Positions 26,418 to 34,097 of a stretch of 64,000 nucleotides of DNA are shown piece after piece. Within the stretch, counting starts at the first letter, position 1. Each line of letters opens with the position of its first letter. The position numbers and the translations under genes were made by a program. Source of the stretch: Lachnospiraceae bacterium oral taxon 096 (GTDB taxonomy: Bacteria; Bacillota; Clostridia; Lachnospirales; Lachnospiraceae); the NCBI GenBank assembly GCA_018141845.1, contig CP073340.1, positions 351,001-415,000 on the forward strand. Reading direction: 5' to 3'. The notes beneath the pieces were generated by a model. That model was not told the DNA's origin and ran no database searches. It saw only the letters and a program-made list of their open reading frames with translations.

Positions 26418-27188
26418 TTATTCTTGCATAGCTTTTACACTGCTCTCAGGAACATAGCCAATATACTCCAAATAGTTGACCAATGCATAGCCATCCACCT
26501 TCTTTAAAACAAGGACAGGACTATCCTTTGGCACGGTTGTTATTTGTGCCGCATCTTCACTTGCCCCCTCCCTCATCGCTACATCGTTATTTGTCTGTGC
26601 CACTGCTTCTTCTCCAATATTTTCGATTTCTTTTGGCACTTGTGTACTAATATTCTCCTTTGTCATATATCCCGTCTTGTCAAGATATTGCACCTTTTTC
26701 ATTCCATTTGTATCTGTTGTCACCTGAACGACACTAAAGACAGGGACATTCGCTATAACCTTACTTTTCTTATCTGCACTTTGATAGAGCGGATAATTTT
26801 GTGCATCCCCCGTCACAAAATAAGGTGTCTTCTCCTCAGGTGCTTGCGCAGGAACAAACTTCTGTGAACTCTCCTGTTCACCAGTGACCATCTTACCTGT
26901 CTCTGATGCAACTTTGGTTGTTTCCTTCGCTGCAGTGGTTGCCATCGCAGAGCTCTGTGCTACAGCAGTTGAATTTTCTGTGACGGCCTGTGCTGTCGTT
27001 GATGGTGCACTAGTCGATGCACTCGTTGGGGCTGTCGTCATCTTTTTTGTCACTGTCGCCTCTGATCCACTCGTTCCCACAATTACGCCCGCCGATTCCT
27101 GTGTCTTTTTTTCCCTACATCCTGTGGCAAGAATTGCTATAATGATAATTGCCGAGCAAATCCCCCATCTCTTTTTATTTTTTATCAT
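26418..27188 (-). CDS. Lipoprotein with Ser/Thr/Ala-rich linker and SH3-like repeats
   Basis: ATG at 27188 (GAGGAG six bases upstream) gives 256 residues. The signal sequence ends in a lipobox, LATGC. A flexible linker rich in T, A and S covers about residues 20-110. Two SH3-like modules follow, around NYPLYQSADKKSKVIANVPV and VAMREGASEDAAQITTVPKD, of the type that binds peptidoglycan cross-bridges. Next to the wall-repeat gene it suggests an envelope function. It follows the rpiB terminator. Confidence 0.8.
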   Translation of the reverse strand: MIKNKKRWGICSAIIIIAILATGCREKKTQESAGVIVGTSGSEATVTKKMTTAPTSASTSAPSTTAQAVTENSTAVAQSSAMATTAAKETTKVASETGKMVTGEQESSQKFVPAQAPEEKTPYFVTGDAQNYPLYQSADKKSKVIANVPVFSVVQVTTDTNGMKKVQYLDKTGYMTKENISTQVPKEIENIGEEAVAQTNNDVAMREGASEDAAQITTVPKDSPVLVLKKVDGYALVNYLEYIGYVPESSVKAMQE

Positions 27189-27211
27189 CACTTTCTCCTC
27201 TATAGAAAACA

Positions 27212-27249
27212 AAAATGGAGGCACAAGTCATTGCTTTTGCCCCCATTTT
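27212..27249 (-). terminator. Terminator after rpiB
   Basis: Arms 27212-27223 and 27238-27249 pair over 12 bp with one G-U (AAAATGGAGGCA against TGCCCCCATTTT), followed on the minus strand by TTTTTGTTTTCT. It starts one base after the rpiB stop. Confidence 0.75.
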
Positions 27250-27250
27250 A

Positions 27251-27718
27251 CTACTGACCGTCCACAGCCTTTAAACTTCCCGTCTTTTCAATCTCTGTAA
27301 TCATAGCAACTCGCATCTCATGACGGCCACCTTCAAACTCTGCATTTATCCACTCATCTACAATCATCTTTGCCATATCCATTCCAATCACTCTGGCACC
27401 AAAAGCAATAATATTTGTATTGTTATGCTGCTTACTCAATCTTGCTGTATATGGTTCACTGCATACACAACAGCGAATTCCTGGAATCTTATTTGCTGCA
27501 AGGCTAATTCCCACACCTGTTCCACAAATTAGCACACCTCCATCAACTTCACCAGAAGCCACCATCTTAGCCACGCGGTAGCCACTTTCTGGATAATTAA
27601 CTCGGTCATGTGTATCCGTCCCAACATTGACAACTTCAATTCCCTTGCTCTCTAAATAGTCCTTTATTTCATTCTTCATTTCCACTGCTGCGTGGTCATT
27701 TCCAATAGCCAACTTCAT
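27251..27718 (-). CDS. rpiB: Ribose 5-phosphate isomerase B / RpiB-LacAB family sugar-phosphate isomerase
   Basis: 155 residues, the family length. GNDHAAVEMKNEIKDYL at the start carries the DHA substrate motif, and VLICGTGVGISLAANK holds the catalytic cysteine and anion-hole loop. It interconverts ribose 5-phosphate and ribulose 5-phosphate in the pentose-phosphate pathway. Position after a phosphoribosyltransferase fits ribose metabolism. LacAB-type specificity cannot be ruled out. Confidence 0.9.
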   Translation of the reverse strand: MKLAIGNDHAAVEMKNEIKDYLESKGIEVVNVGTDTHDRVNYPESGYRVAKMVASGEVDGGVLICGTGVGISLAANKIPGIRCCVCSEPYTARLSKQHNNTNIIAFGARVIGMDMAKMIVDEWINAEFEGGRHEMRVAMITEIEKTGSLKAVDGQ

Positions 27719-27750
27719 CTCTTTCCTCTTCCTCCCACTTCTTTCTGCAT

Positions 27751-28332
27751 CTATTGCTCTCTAAATACGACCGTACCCTTATCTGCATCCATGCTCTCAA
27801 TAATGGCCAAGGACTCCAATTGGTAACCCATATTTCGAATCATTCGACCGCCTTGCTGAAACCCCTTCTCAATCGCAATGCCAATGCCAGCAACACTCCC
27901 GCCCGCCTGTTGTACAATCTGAATGAGCCCCTGTAGTGCACAACCATTGGCCAAAAAGTCATCGACAATCAATACACTGTCTTCTGGTTTTAAAAATTTC
28001 TTTGATACAATAATCTGGTTTTTGCACTTATGAGTAAAACTCTCCACCTGTGCAGTATAGATCTCTCCATCTAAATTGATAGATTCTGACTTCTTTGCAA
28101 AAACAACTGGAACGCCAAATTTCTGTGCAACAATTGCTGCAATTCCAATTCCCGATGCCTCAATCGTCAAGATTTTTGTCACTTTCTTTCCAGCAAACCT
28201 CTGCTGATACTCTCTTGCCATCTCTTCAAAGAGTTCAATATCCATTTGATGATTCAAAAAGCTATCCACTTTTAGGACATTTCCCTCCTTTACAATCCCA
28301 TCCTTTATGATGCGCTGTTCCAGTGCGTTCAT
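27751..28332 (-). CDS. xpt: Xanthine phosphoribosyltransferase
   Basis: ATG at 28332 (GAGGAG nine bases upstream) gives 193 residues starting MNALEQRIIKDGIVKEGNVL, as in Bacillus Xpt. The PRPP loop SVLIVDDFLANGCALQGL is present, as are LTIEASGIGIA and the FAKK purine segment. It salvages xanthine to XMP with PRPP. I saw no purine riboswitch in the 28333-28485 upstream region. It is probably co-transcribed with rpiB, 32 bases downstream. Confidence 0.92.
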   Translation of the reverse strand: MNALEQRIIKDGIVKEGNVLKVDSFLNHQMDIELFEEMAREYQQRFAGKKVTKILTIEASGIGIAAIVAQKFGVPVVFAKKSESINLDGEIYTAQVESFTHKCKNQIIVSKKFLKPEDSVLIVDDFLANGCALQGLIQIVQQAGGSVAGIGIAIEKGFQQGGRMIRNMGYQLESLAIIESMDADKGTVVFREQ

Positions 28333-28485
28333 GTCAAAAATCTCCTCATTTCCTTTTTTAAAATACAAATGTCACTTCATATTATTCTTTTTAGTATATA
28401 ACAAATCTCTTCCTTTCTCAACATAAAGATGGTATGATAATGACAAATTTACAATACAACATAGAAATAGAAACAGAATGAAAGG

Positions 28486-29400
28486 ATGAACAAAATGTGG
28501 GTTGCCAATCAATGGAATGATTATGAAGTTTTAGACACTTCAAGTAGAGAAAAATTAGAACGCTGGGGGGATTATATTCTTGTAAGACCAGATCCACAGG
28601 TCATTTGGAATACCCCAAAAACCCACTATAGTTGGACACACAAAAATGGACATTATCACAGAAGTGCCAAGGGTGGAGGAGAATGGGAATTTTTTAATCT
28701 TCCAAAGCAATGGACCATTGGCTATGATTTGCCAAAGGAAGTGGCACAGGGGAAGAGACACCTTGTCTTTAATTTAAAACCATTTAGCTTTAAACACACA
28801 GGTGTATTTCCTGAACAGGCCACCAACTGGGATTGGTCTTCTCTCCTTATTTCTGATGCCATCAACAAAGGTCGTAAAATTAAAGTTTTAAATCTCTTTG
28901 CCTACACTGGTGGTGCAACGATTGTTGCTGCCGCTGCAGGTGCACAAGTAACTCATGTCGATGCAAGCAAAGGAATGGTTGGATGGGCAAAGGAAAATGC
29001 AATTTCTTCTGGTTTAGAGAGTGCTCCTATTCGCTGGCTTGTCGATGACTGTGTCAAATTTGTCGAGCGAGAAATTCGCCGTGGCAATCAATATGATGCC
29101 ATTATTATGGATCCTCCTTCCTATGGTCGAGGCCCAAAGGGAGAAATTTGGAAAATTGAAGAGTCCATCTACTCCCTAATTCAGCTTTGCTCAAAACTGT
29201 TGAGTGACACACCGCTTTTCTTTTTAATTAATTCCTATACTACAGGACTTCAGCCAGGTGTCCTCACCTATATGCTCTCCACAGAGGTCGCAAGCAAAAA
29301 GGCAGGAGCCACAGTAGAGGCAGAAGAAATTGGTCTTCCTGTCACAGAAAAAAATTTAGTGCTCCCATGCGGTGCAAGTGGAAGATGCTATTGGAATTGA
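28486..29400 (+). CDS. Class I SAM-dependent methyltransferase, RlmI/RlmK-like
   Basis: 304 residues. The SAM site VLNLFAYTGGATIVAAAAGA and the catalytic/target-binding DAIIMDPPSYGRGPKGE motif are those of 23S rRNA (cytosine or guanine) methyltransferases of the RlmI/RlmK group. A PUA domain is not obvious, so the exact target is open. It stands alone on the plus strand between minus-strand genes, with AAAGGATG near the start and a bidirectional terminator after it. Confidence 0.8.
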   Translation: MNKMWVANQWNDYEVLDTSSREKLERWGDYILVRPDPQVIWNTPKTHYSWTHKNGHYHRSAKGGGEWEFFNLPKQWTIGYDLPKEVAQGKRHLVFNLKPFSFKHTGVFPEQATNWDWSSLLISDAINKGRKIKVLNLFAYTGGATIVAAAAGAQVTHVDASKGMVGWAKENAISSGLESAPIRWLVDDCVKFVEREIRRGNQYDAIIMDPPSYGRGPKGEIWKIEESIYSLIQLCSKLLSDTPLFFLINSYTTGLQPGVLTYMLSTEVASKKAGATVEAEEIGLPVTEKNLVLPCGASGRCYWN

Positions 29401-29419
29401 AAATAATATCACAACAAAA

Positions 29420-29460
29420 AGCGAGGATGCGATCACCTTTCGCATCTTCGCTTTCTTTTT
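29420..29460. terminator. Bidirectional terminator between convergent genes
   Basis: Arms 29420-29432 and 29440-29452 (AGCGAGGATGCGA against TCGCATCTTCGCT) form a 13-bp stem with one G-U, with a T-rich run on the plus side and an A-rich run on the other. It serves the methyltransferase gene and the convergent surface-protein gene. Confidence 0.8.
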
Positions 29461-29467
29461 CTTGGCT

Positions 29468-31570
29468 CTATTCTTCGCCTTGCTTTTTCTTTCTCAACTT
29501 ACCTGCTGTAAATAGACCTACAATAGAGGTAAAAATTGCCGTTGCACTTGTTGATAATGGTGCAACATCCGCTGTCTTTGGCACAACTTTATTTTCCTTT
29601 TCTTTGGTCTTCTCTTTGGTCTTCTCTTTGGTCTTCTCTGTTGTATATCCCCTATTTGTCGAAGAACTTGCCCTTTGACTGATTCCAGTATCTAAATCCG
29701 TCACCGTCTTCCTAGGTCTACTGTGCTCACTTGGGGGTTCTGCCGTTGTTCTTCTAATGACAGGATCTCCCAGTAGGGTGTCTGCATCTGTTTTTAATGA
29801 CTTTTCAAATTGTTTTGGTTCAGTTGGCACCTCCTCTGGTACCCTTGTGGAATTTGTTGTTGTCAATCCTGTATTTGGTTCAGGCACAACTCTTGATCTT
29901 CTTGTTGAAGTACTGGAACCTCCTGGATTCGAAGCCCCGCCACCTGTCGTTCTCCTCCTTGCGTCTGTAGGTGTTGCCACCTGTTTATTAGGTAAGGTTG
30001 TGGTAACCCTAGGATCTATTGGTTCTGTCGGGTGAGTCAACCCTGCCGTTGTCGGCTGTGTTGGTGTTTGGGTGGATACCGGCGGTTGCATCGGTTGCCT
30101 TGGCTGTGCCGTTGTCGGTTGTGTTGGTTGCGTGGATACCGGCGTTGGCGTTGGTTGCGTTGGCGTTGGCTGTGTCGGTCTTGCCGTTGTCGGCTGTGTT
30201 GGTTGTACCGTTGTCGACTGCGTTGGTGGTAGCGTTGGCGTCGGCTGCGTTGGTGGTTGCGTTGGCTGTGCCGTTGTCGGCTGCGTTGGTGGTAGTGTTA
30301 ATGTTGGTTGCGTTGGCTGTGCCGTTATCGGCTGCATCGGTTGCGTTGGCGTTGGCTGTGTCGGTCTTGCCGTTGTCGACTGTGTTGGTTGCGTCGTTGT
30401 TGGCTGTGTTGGTTGCGTCGTTGTTGGCTGTGCCGGTCTTGCCGTTGTCGACTGTGTTGGTTGCGTCGTTGTTGGTTGTGCCGTTGTTGGCTGTGCCGTT
30501 GTCGACTGTGCCGTTGTCGGCTGTGCCGTTGTTGGCTGTGCCGTTGTCGACTGTGCCGTTGTTGGCTGTGCCGTTGTCGACTGTGCCGTTGTTGGCTGTG
30601 CCGTTGTCGACTGTGCCGTTGTCGGCTGTGTTGGTTGCGTCGTTGTCGGTTGTGCCGTTGTTGATTGCGTCGTTGTTGGCTGTGTTGGTTGCGTCGTTGT
30701 CGGTTGTGCCGTTGTTGATTGCGTCGTTGTTGGCTGTGTCGGTTGCGTCGCCTGTGTTTCTGACTGTATATCACCAATCGTAGATGCTAAATACCTATTA
30801 TCTGAGTACTTACTTATCACTTTTATATACGCCTTTTTTCCTACTGGAACCCGATCATTATTTGGCAAATCTAATGTTATTGTCGCCTCTCCGCTACTCG
30901 ATCCTGCAATATTGCTCACTGTTGCTTGTTGAAATACAACACTGTCCCCCGATGTCCCAAATCCATATTCATAAATATAATCATCCGGACTGCTATTGAT
31001 AGGATTTCGTATTGAAATTTTAAGCTGAGAATCTCCCTCCGATGGCATTACAACGGCCTTTCCCGAAAGTTGATTAATCGGTATACCAAGGACAAATTTC
31101 ATTGTCACACCAGATATCGTAGAGTGCACTTTAATACCAATTTGCTCATCATTATGATAATCTCTTGGATCAATTCTTACCTTAACTCCCTTCCACTTTC
31201 CCGACGATCCCGGAATCATATCTGCTGACACTAATGTTCCTGACTCTTCTAACTTATGTTGTGATGTTTGATCATCTCTTACAATCTCTGCTTTAATCGT
31301 ATTTTTTACTGTACCACTTATTTCTCGTTCAAATTCAACTGTAATTTCTGTATTGTTTGCATTTATTTCTGTGCTTTTCACAACTGCAAATCCTACATCC
31401 ACTGCAATCCGACCATCAATTGCTTGTCCTGGAGCTGACACTCTTTCTGTTGCATAGGGACCTGGAGCAGCCATTACTATTATTGCTGGAATAACATTCG
31501 TTGCTACTACTGGTGTGGCAACAGCCACAGTTAGAGCCAGTGCTAGATATTGTTTACCCTTCTTTTTCAT
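29468..31570 (-). CDS. Large Thr/Gln/Pro-repeat surface protein with LPXTG-like tail
   Basis: ATG at 31570 (GAGG eight bases upstream) gives 700 residues. A signal peptide (YLALALTVAVATPVVATNV) is followed by a folded domain of about 240 residues that is homologous to the next gene. Then comes a ~240-residue stalk of TTAQPT/TQPTT repeats, a Gly/Ser/Arg region, three near-perfect KEKT repeats, and the tail VPKTADVAPL, a hydrophobic stretch and GKLRKKKQGEE. The tail resembles a sortase signal with Ala in place of Gly (VPKTAD for LPXTG). It is probably a wall-anchored adhesin or glycosylated stalk protein. No sortase is in the window. Confidence 0.8.
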   Translation of the reverse strand: MKKKGKQYLALALTVAVATPVVATNVIPAIIVMAAPGPYATERVSAPGQAIDGRIAVDVGFAVVKSTEINANNTEITVEFEREISGTVKNTIKAEIVRDDQTSQHKLEESGTLVSADMIPGSSGKWKGVKVRIDPRDYHNDEQIGIKVHSTISGVTMKFVLGIPINQLSGKAVVMPSEGDSQLKISIRNPINSSPDDYIYEYGFGTSGDSVVFQQATVSNIAGSSSGEATITLDLPNNDRVPVGKKAYIKVISKYSDNRYLASTIGDIQSETQATQPTQPTTTQSTTAQPTTTQPTQPTTTQSTTAQPTTTQPTQPTTAQSTTAQPTTAQSTTAQPTTAQSTTAQPTTAQPTTAQSTTAQPTTAQPTTTQPTQSTTARPAQPTTTQPTQPTTTQPTQSTTARPTQPTPTQPMQPITAQPTQPTLTLPPTQPTTAQPTQPPTQPTPTLPPTQSTTVQPTQPTTARPTQPTPTQPTPTPVSTQPTQPTTAQPRQPMQPPVSTQTPTQPTTAGLTHPTEPIDPRVTTTLPNKQVATPTDARRRTTGGGASNPGGSSTSTRRSRVVPEPNTGLTTTNSTRVPEEVPTEPKQFEKSLKTDADTLLGDPVIRRTTAEPPSEHSRPRKTVTDLDTGISQRASSSTNRGYTTEKTKEKTKEKTKEKENKVVPKTADVAPLSTSATAIFTSIVGLFTAGKLRKKKQGEE
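30044..30760 (-). repeat. Tandem repeats coding the Thr/Gln/Pro stalk
   Basis: Degenerate 15- and 18-base units coding TTAQP, TTAQS and TTTQPTQP-like pentamers and hexamers. The stretch 30481-30640 alternates two 15-base units (plus-strand GCCGTTGTCGACTGT and GCCGTTGTTGGCTGT) almost perfectly. Such arrays change length by slippage or recombination. The array creates long spurious open frames on the plus strand. Confidence 0.9.
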
Positions 31571-31682
31571 CACAATTTCCTCAGCTTCCTTATTCCTTTT
31601 TTTGTTAATAATGTAATATACATCTATTTATGTTACATAATAGTAATGTAACATAAATTTATCAATGTGATATATAGTTGCA

Positions 31683-31748
31683 TGAACTGCGGTATTTAAG
31701 GAATGAAATACGGTAAATATTACATTTGTGTTACTTTTCTGATTTAAC
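31683..31748 (-). promoter_or_regulatory. Conserved 66-bp block upstream of surface gene 1
   Basis: Matches the block at 33976-34041 at 61 of 66 positions, although other parts of the flanking DNA differ. It contains an imperfect inverted repeat (CGGTATTT ... AAATACGG on the plus strand) and lies about 110 bases before the start codon. It is a probable common promoter and operator. A short shared TAATGTAACATA element lies nearer each gene. Confidence 0.65.
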
Positions 31749-31770
31749 ATGATAATTTATTTTAAAAAAA

Positions 31771-31810
31771 CAAAAAAAGAGTTCTCAAATCAATAATTTG
31801 AAAACTCTTC
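31771..31810 (-). terminator. Terminator after surface gene 2
   Basis: Arms 31777-31790 and 31796-31809 form a 14-bp stem with one mismatch and are followed on the minus strand by a T-run. It separates the two paralogous surface genes, so they are independent transcription units. Confidence 0.85.
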
Positions 31811-31861
31811 CCTTATTCTTACTTTTTATTTGATCTATCTTCCTACTCTCTATATTCAGCT

Positions 31862-33883
31862 CTATTTATCTTCTTCCTTTTTTCTCAACTTACCTGCTGT
31901 AAATAGACCTACAATAGAGGTAAAAATCGCAGTTGCACTTGTTGCTAATGGTGCAACATCTGCTGTCTTTGGCACTTTCTTCGTTGATGTCTTTGCTGAG
32001 GTTACTTTCTTTCCTGATGAAATGCCTGCATTTCCACTGTCTGCTTTCACGGCTGCCTTTGTTTTTCTTCCCTCGCTGCGTTCTTCAACCGGCGTTGCTG
32101 TAACCTTTCTTGTGGAAGAATCACCACCTGTAATGCCTGCATTTTTCTTATAATCTTGTGAAAATGGTGCTGGTGCTGGTGTTTCTGTCGTTGCACTCGT
32201 AGCAATTTCTTCCTCTTTTGCTCCATTTGTCGCACTCATATTTACTGTGCTTATTTCTGTTCTTGGTTGAGATACAACTCTTGATATTCTCGTTGACGAA
32301 CCTGAACCACCTGAGCTTGAAGAACCACCACCACTACTTCTTCTTCTCGCATCCGTTGGCGTTGCTGTCTCTATTGGTTTTGTTGGAATAACCACCGTAT
32401 TTGGTGTTGTCGTCTCTACTAGGGACCCTGTTGATTGCGTTGGCTGTTGTGCCACTGTGGTCTGATCCACCTGCGTTGTAGTAGGCTGCGTTGGCTGTGC
32501 GACCTGCGTTGTAGCTGCTGGTGTTGGCTGTTGTGCTGCTGTTGTTGTGCCTGCTGCTGTTGTACTTGCTGCTGTTGTTGCTCTTGCTGTTGTTGTACTT
32601 GCCGCTGTTGTTGCTCTTGCTGTTGTTGTACTTGCCGCTGTTGTTGTACTTGCTGCTGTTGTTGTACTTGCCGCTGTTGTTGTACTTGCCGCTGTCGTTG
32701 CTCTTGCTGTTGTACTTGTACTTGCCGCTGTTGTTGTACTTGCCGCCTGTGTTGACAATGTTACTCTGACATTCGCTGATGCTCCTGATGCTGTTCCTGT
32801 TAATTCTACAGTTTCACCTGCTGTCAGTGGCGTATTTAAGTGAATCTGAAATGTAGTCTGACCTCCACTAACATTGCGTGTCACACTAGATGCTGGGACA
32901 GTGATCGTTTGTCCATTTCTTGTGAGTGTAAAACTTGTTGAATGTGCGTTGTCATCATAGTTTCCCACTACAGTCAAAGTATTTGATCCTGCTGTAAATC
33001 CACTGTTAGATATATAGGAAATCTGAAACGCCTGCACAACTCCCAATGTCGTCGTTGTATAGCTACTACTAGAATGCCTGCTTACAATTCTTAAAAATAC
33101 TTGCTGTCCTGCTGGCACAGTCACACCACTTGGCAATTCCAATTTCACGGTTGCACTGCTGCCACTTCCACTGACTGCTCCTACAGTTGCTGGTCGATAA
33201 GTGATATTTGTCGCATTGGCTGGACCAAATCCATACTCGTAAGTATAATCATTGACATCAATTGGGGTATTCACATTACTATTTTTTGTCATCGAAAGTG
33301 TAAGCTCTGAAGCTCCCGCAGATGGCATGGCTAAATCCGTTCTTGCCAATTGATTAATAATTGTTCCCACTGCAAAGCCTCTTGATATTCGTGATGTATT
33401 TCCCGTTTGAGGTCCCGTTTGTACCGTTCCATTCACCGCGGATTCAACTTGTACAGCAACAATTTCATTGTTATGATACTGTGACGGTGTAATATTGACT
33501 TCCAATCCCGTCCAGTTATTTGGCCTTCCAGTATATGATGGCGTGATCCTGATTGTTGGGTCTTCAATAAGACCATGTGCACTTGTGCCATCATCCCTTA
33601 AGAGCTTTGTCACAATAGTATTTTTTACAGCATCTGTGATCGGATGTTCAAATTCTACAATAAGCTTTGTGTTGTTTGTATTTGCTGTGGTCTTTTTCAC
33701 AACAGCAAAACCCGCTTGCACAACTGTCTTTCCATCTAGATCTGTATTTGTTCCACTAATTGTCATTGCAGCATTTGGACCTGCATCAGCCATAGCCATG
33801 ACGGATGGAACTATATTGGTAACTACCAGTGGCGTTGCTGTTGCAATTGCAAGAGCCATTGCTAGATATTGTTTACTCTTCAT
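31862..33883 (-). CDS. Thr/Ala-repeat surface protein with LPXTG-like tail, paralogue of the neighbouring gene
   Basis: 673 residues: signal peptide (YLAMALAIATATPLVVTNI), a folded N-terminal domain aligned with the neighbour's (TKLIVEFEHPITDAVKNTI; YHNNEIVAVQV), then an extra beta-sandwich-like segment at about residues 290-380 (FTLTRNGQTITVPASSVTR). A TTAAS/TTARA stalk follows, then a Gly/Ser-rich linker and the tail KVPKTADVAPLATSATAIF. The last ~35 residues are nearly identical to the neighbour's. The folded domain is unrecognised. A wall-associated, possibly glycosylated adhesin is the likeliest role. Confidence 0.8.
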   Translation of the reverse strand: MKSKQYLAMALAIATATPLVVTNIVPSVMAMADAGPNAAMTISGTNTDLDGKTVVQAGFAVVKKTTANTNNTKLIVEFEHPITDAVKNTIVTKLLRDDGTSAHGLIEDPTIRITPSYTGRPNNWTGLEVNITPSQYHNNEIVAVQVESAVNGTVQTGPQTGNTSRISRGFAVGTIINQLARTDLAMPSAGASELTLSMTKNSNVNTPIDVNDYTYEYGFGPANATNITYRPATVGAVSGSGSSATVKLELPSGVTVPAGQQVFLRIVSRHSSSSYTTTTLGVVQAFQISYISNSGFTAGSNTLTVVGNYDDNAHSTSFTLTRNGQTITVPASSVTRNVSGGQTTFQIHLNTPLTAGETVELTGTASGASANVRVTLSTQAASTTTAASTSTTARATTAASTTTAASTTTAASTTTAASTTTARATTAASTTTARATTAASTTAAGTTTAAQQPTPAATTQVAQPTQPTTTQVDQTTVAQQPTQSTGSLVETTTPNTVVIPTKPIETATPTDARRRSSGGGSSSSGGSGSSTRISRVVSQPRTEISTVNMSATNGAKEEEIATSATTETPAPAPFSQDYKKNAGITGGDSSTRKVTATPVEERSEGRKTKAAVKADSGNAGISSGKKVTSAKTSTKKVPKTADVAPLATSATAIFTSIVGLFTAGKLRKKEEDK
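32520..32755 (-). repeat. Tandem repeats coding the Thr/Ala stalk
   Basis: Units of mostly 18 bases built from plus-strand GTTGTTGTACTTGCCGCT and GTTGTTGCTCTTGCTGTT code for TTAAST and TTARAT. The repeat differs in sequence and period from the neighbour's stalk, so the two stalks expanded independently on a shared scaffold. Confidence 0.85.
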
Positions 33884-33975
33884 TAAAATTTCTTTAGCCT
33901 CCTTGTTCTATTTTCTTTTTCATTTTCTATTTGGTTAATGTAACATATTTCTAATTCAGTTTCATTTAGAAATGA

Positions 33976-34041
33976 TGAACTGCGGTATTTAAGGAACGAA
34001 ATACGGTAGATGTTACATTTGTATTACTTTTTTGATTTAAC
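33976..34041 (-). promoter_or_regulatory. Conserved 66-bp block upstream of surface gene 2
   Basis: The counterpart of 31683-31748, with five differences in 66 bases and the same internal inverted repeat. It lies about 93 bases before the ATG. Conservation of this block between genes whose stalks are unrelated points to shared regulation. Confidence 0.65.
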
Positions 34042-34043
34042 GC

Positions 34044-34080
34044 AAAAAAAGCCACAACAAAAACATTGTTGTGACTTTTT
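34044..34080 (-). terminator. Terminator after the nucleotidyltransferase-phosphatase fusion
   Basis: AGCCACAACA (34050-34059) pairs with TGTTGTGACT (34067-34076), one G-U, flanked by A- and T-runs. It lies just downstream of the gene ending at 34098. Confidence 0.8.
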
Positions 34081-34097
34081 ATTCTTCATTGCTATTT

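Noticed and set aside
28333..28485. Purine riboswitch upstream of xpt
   Set aside because: The 150-base gap to the divergent methyltransferase gene has no recognisable three-stem purine aptamer.
30325..30777. Minus-strand frame rich in Arg, Gln and His inside the surface-protein stalk
   Set aside because: It is the out-of-frame reading of the repeat and has no homology or start signal.
30019..30932. Long overlapping open frames on the plus strand over the Thr/Gln/Pro stalk (254, 286 and 118 codons)
   Set aside because: They arise because the tandem repeat has no stop codons in several frames. The translations are low-complexity (Val/Gly/Cys-rich, Arg/Cys-rich) and have no RBS.
32435..32843. 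Plus-strand frames rich in Cys, Leu or Val over the Thr/Ala stalk
   Set aside because: Same repeat artefact, antisense to a well-supported surface gene.
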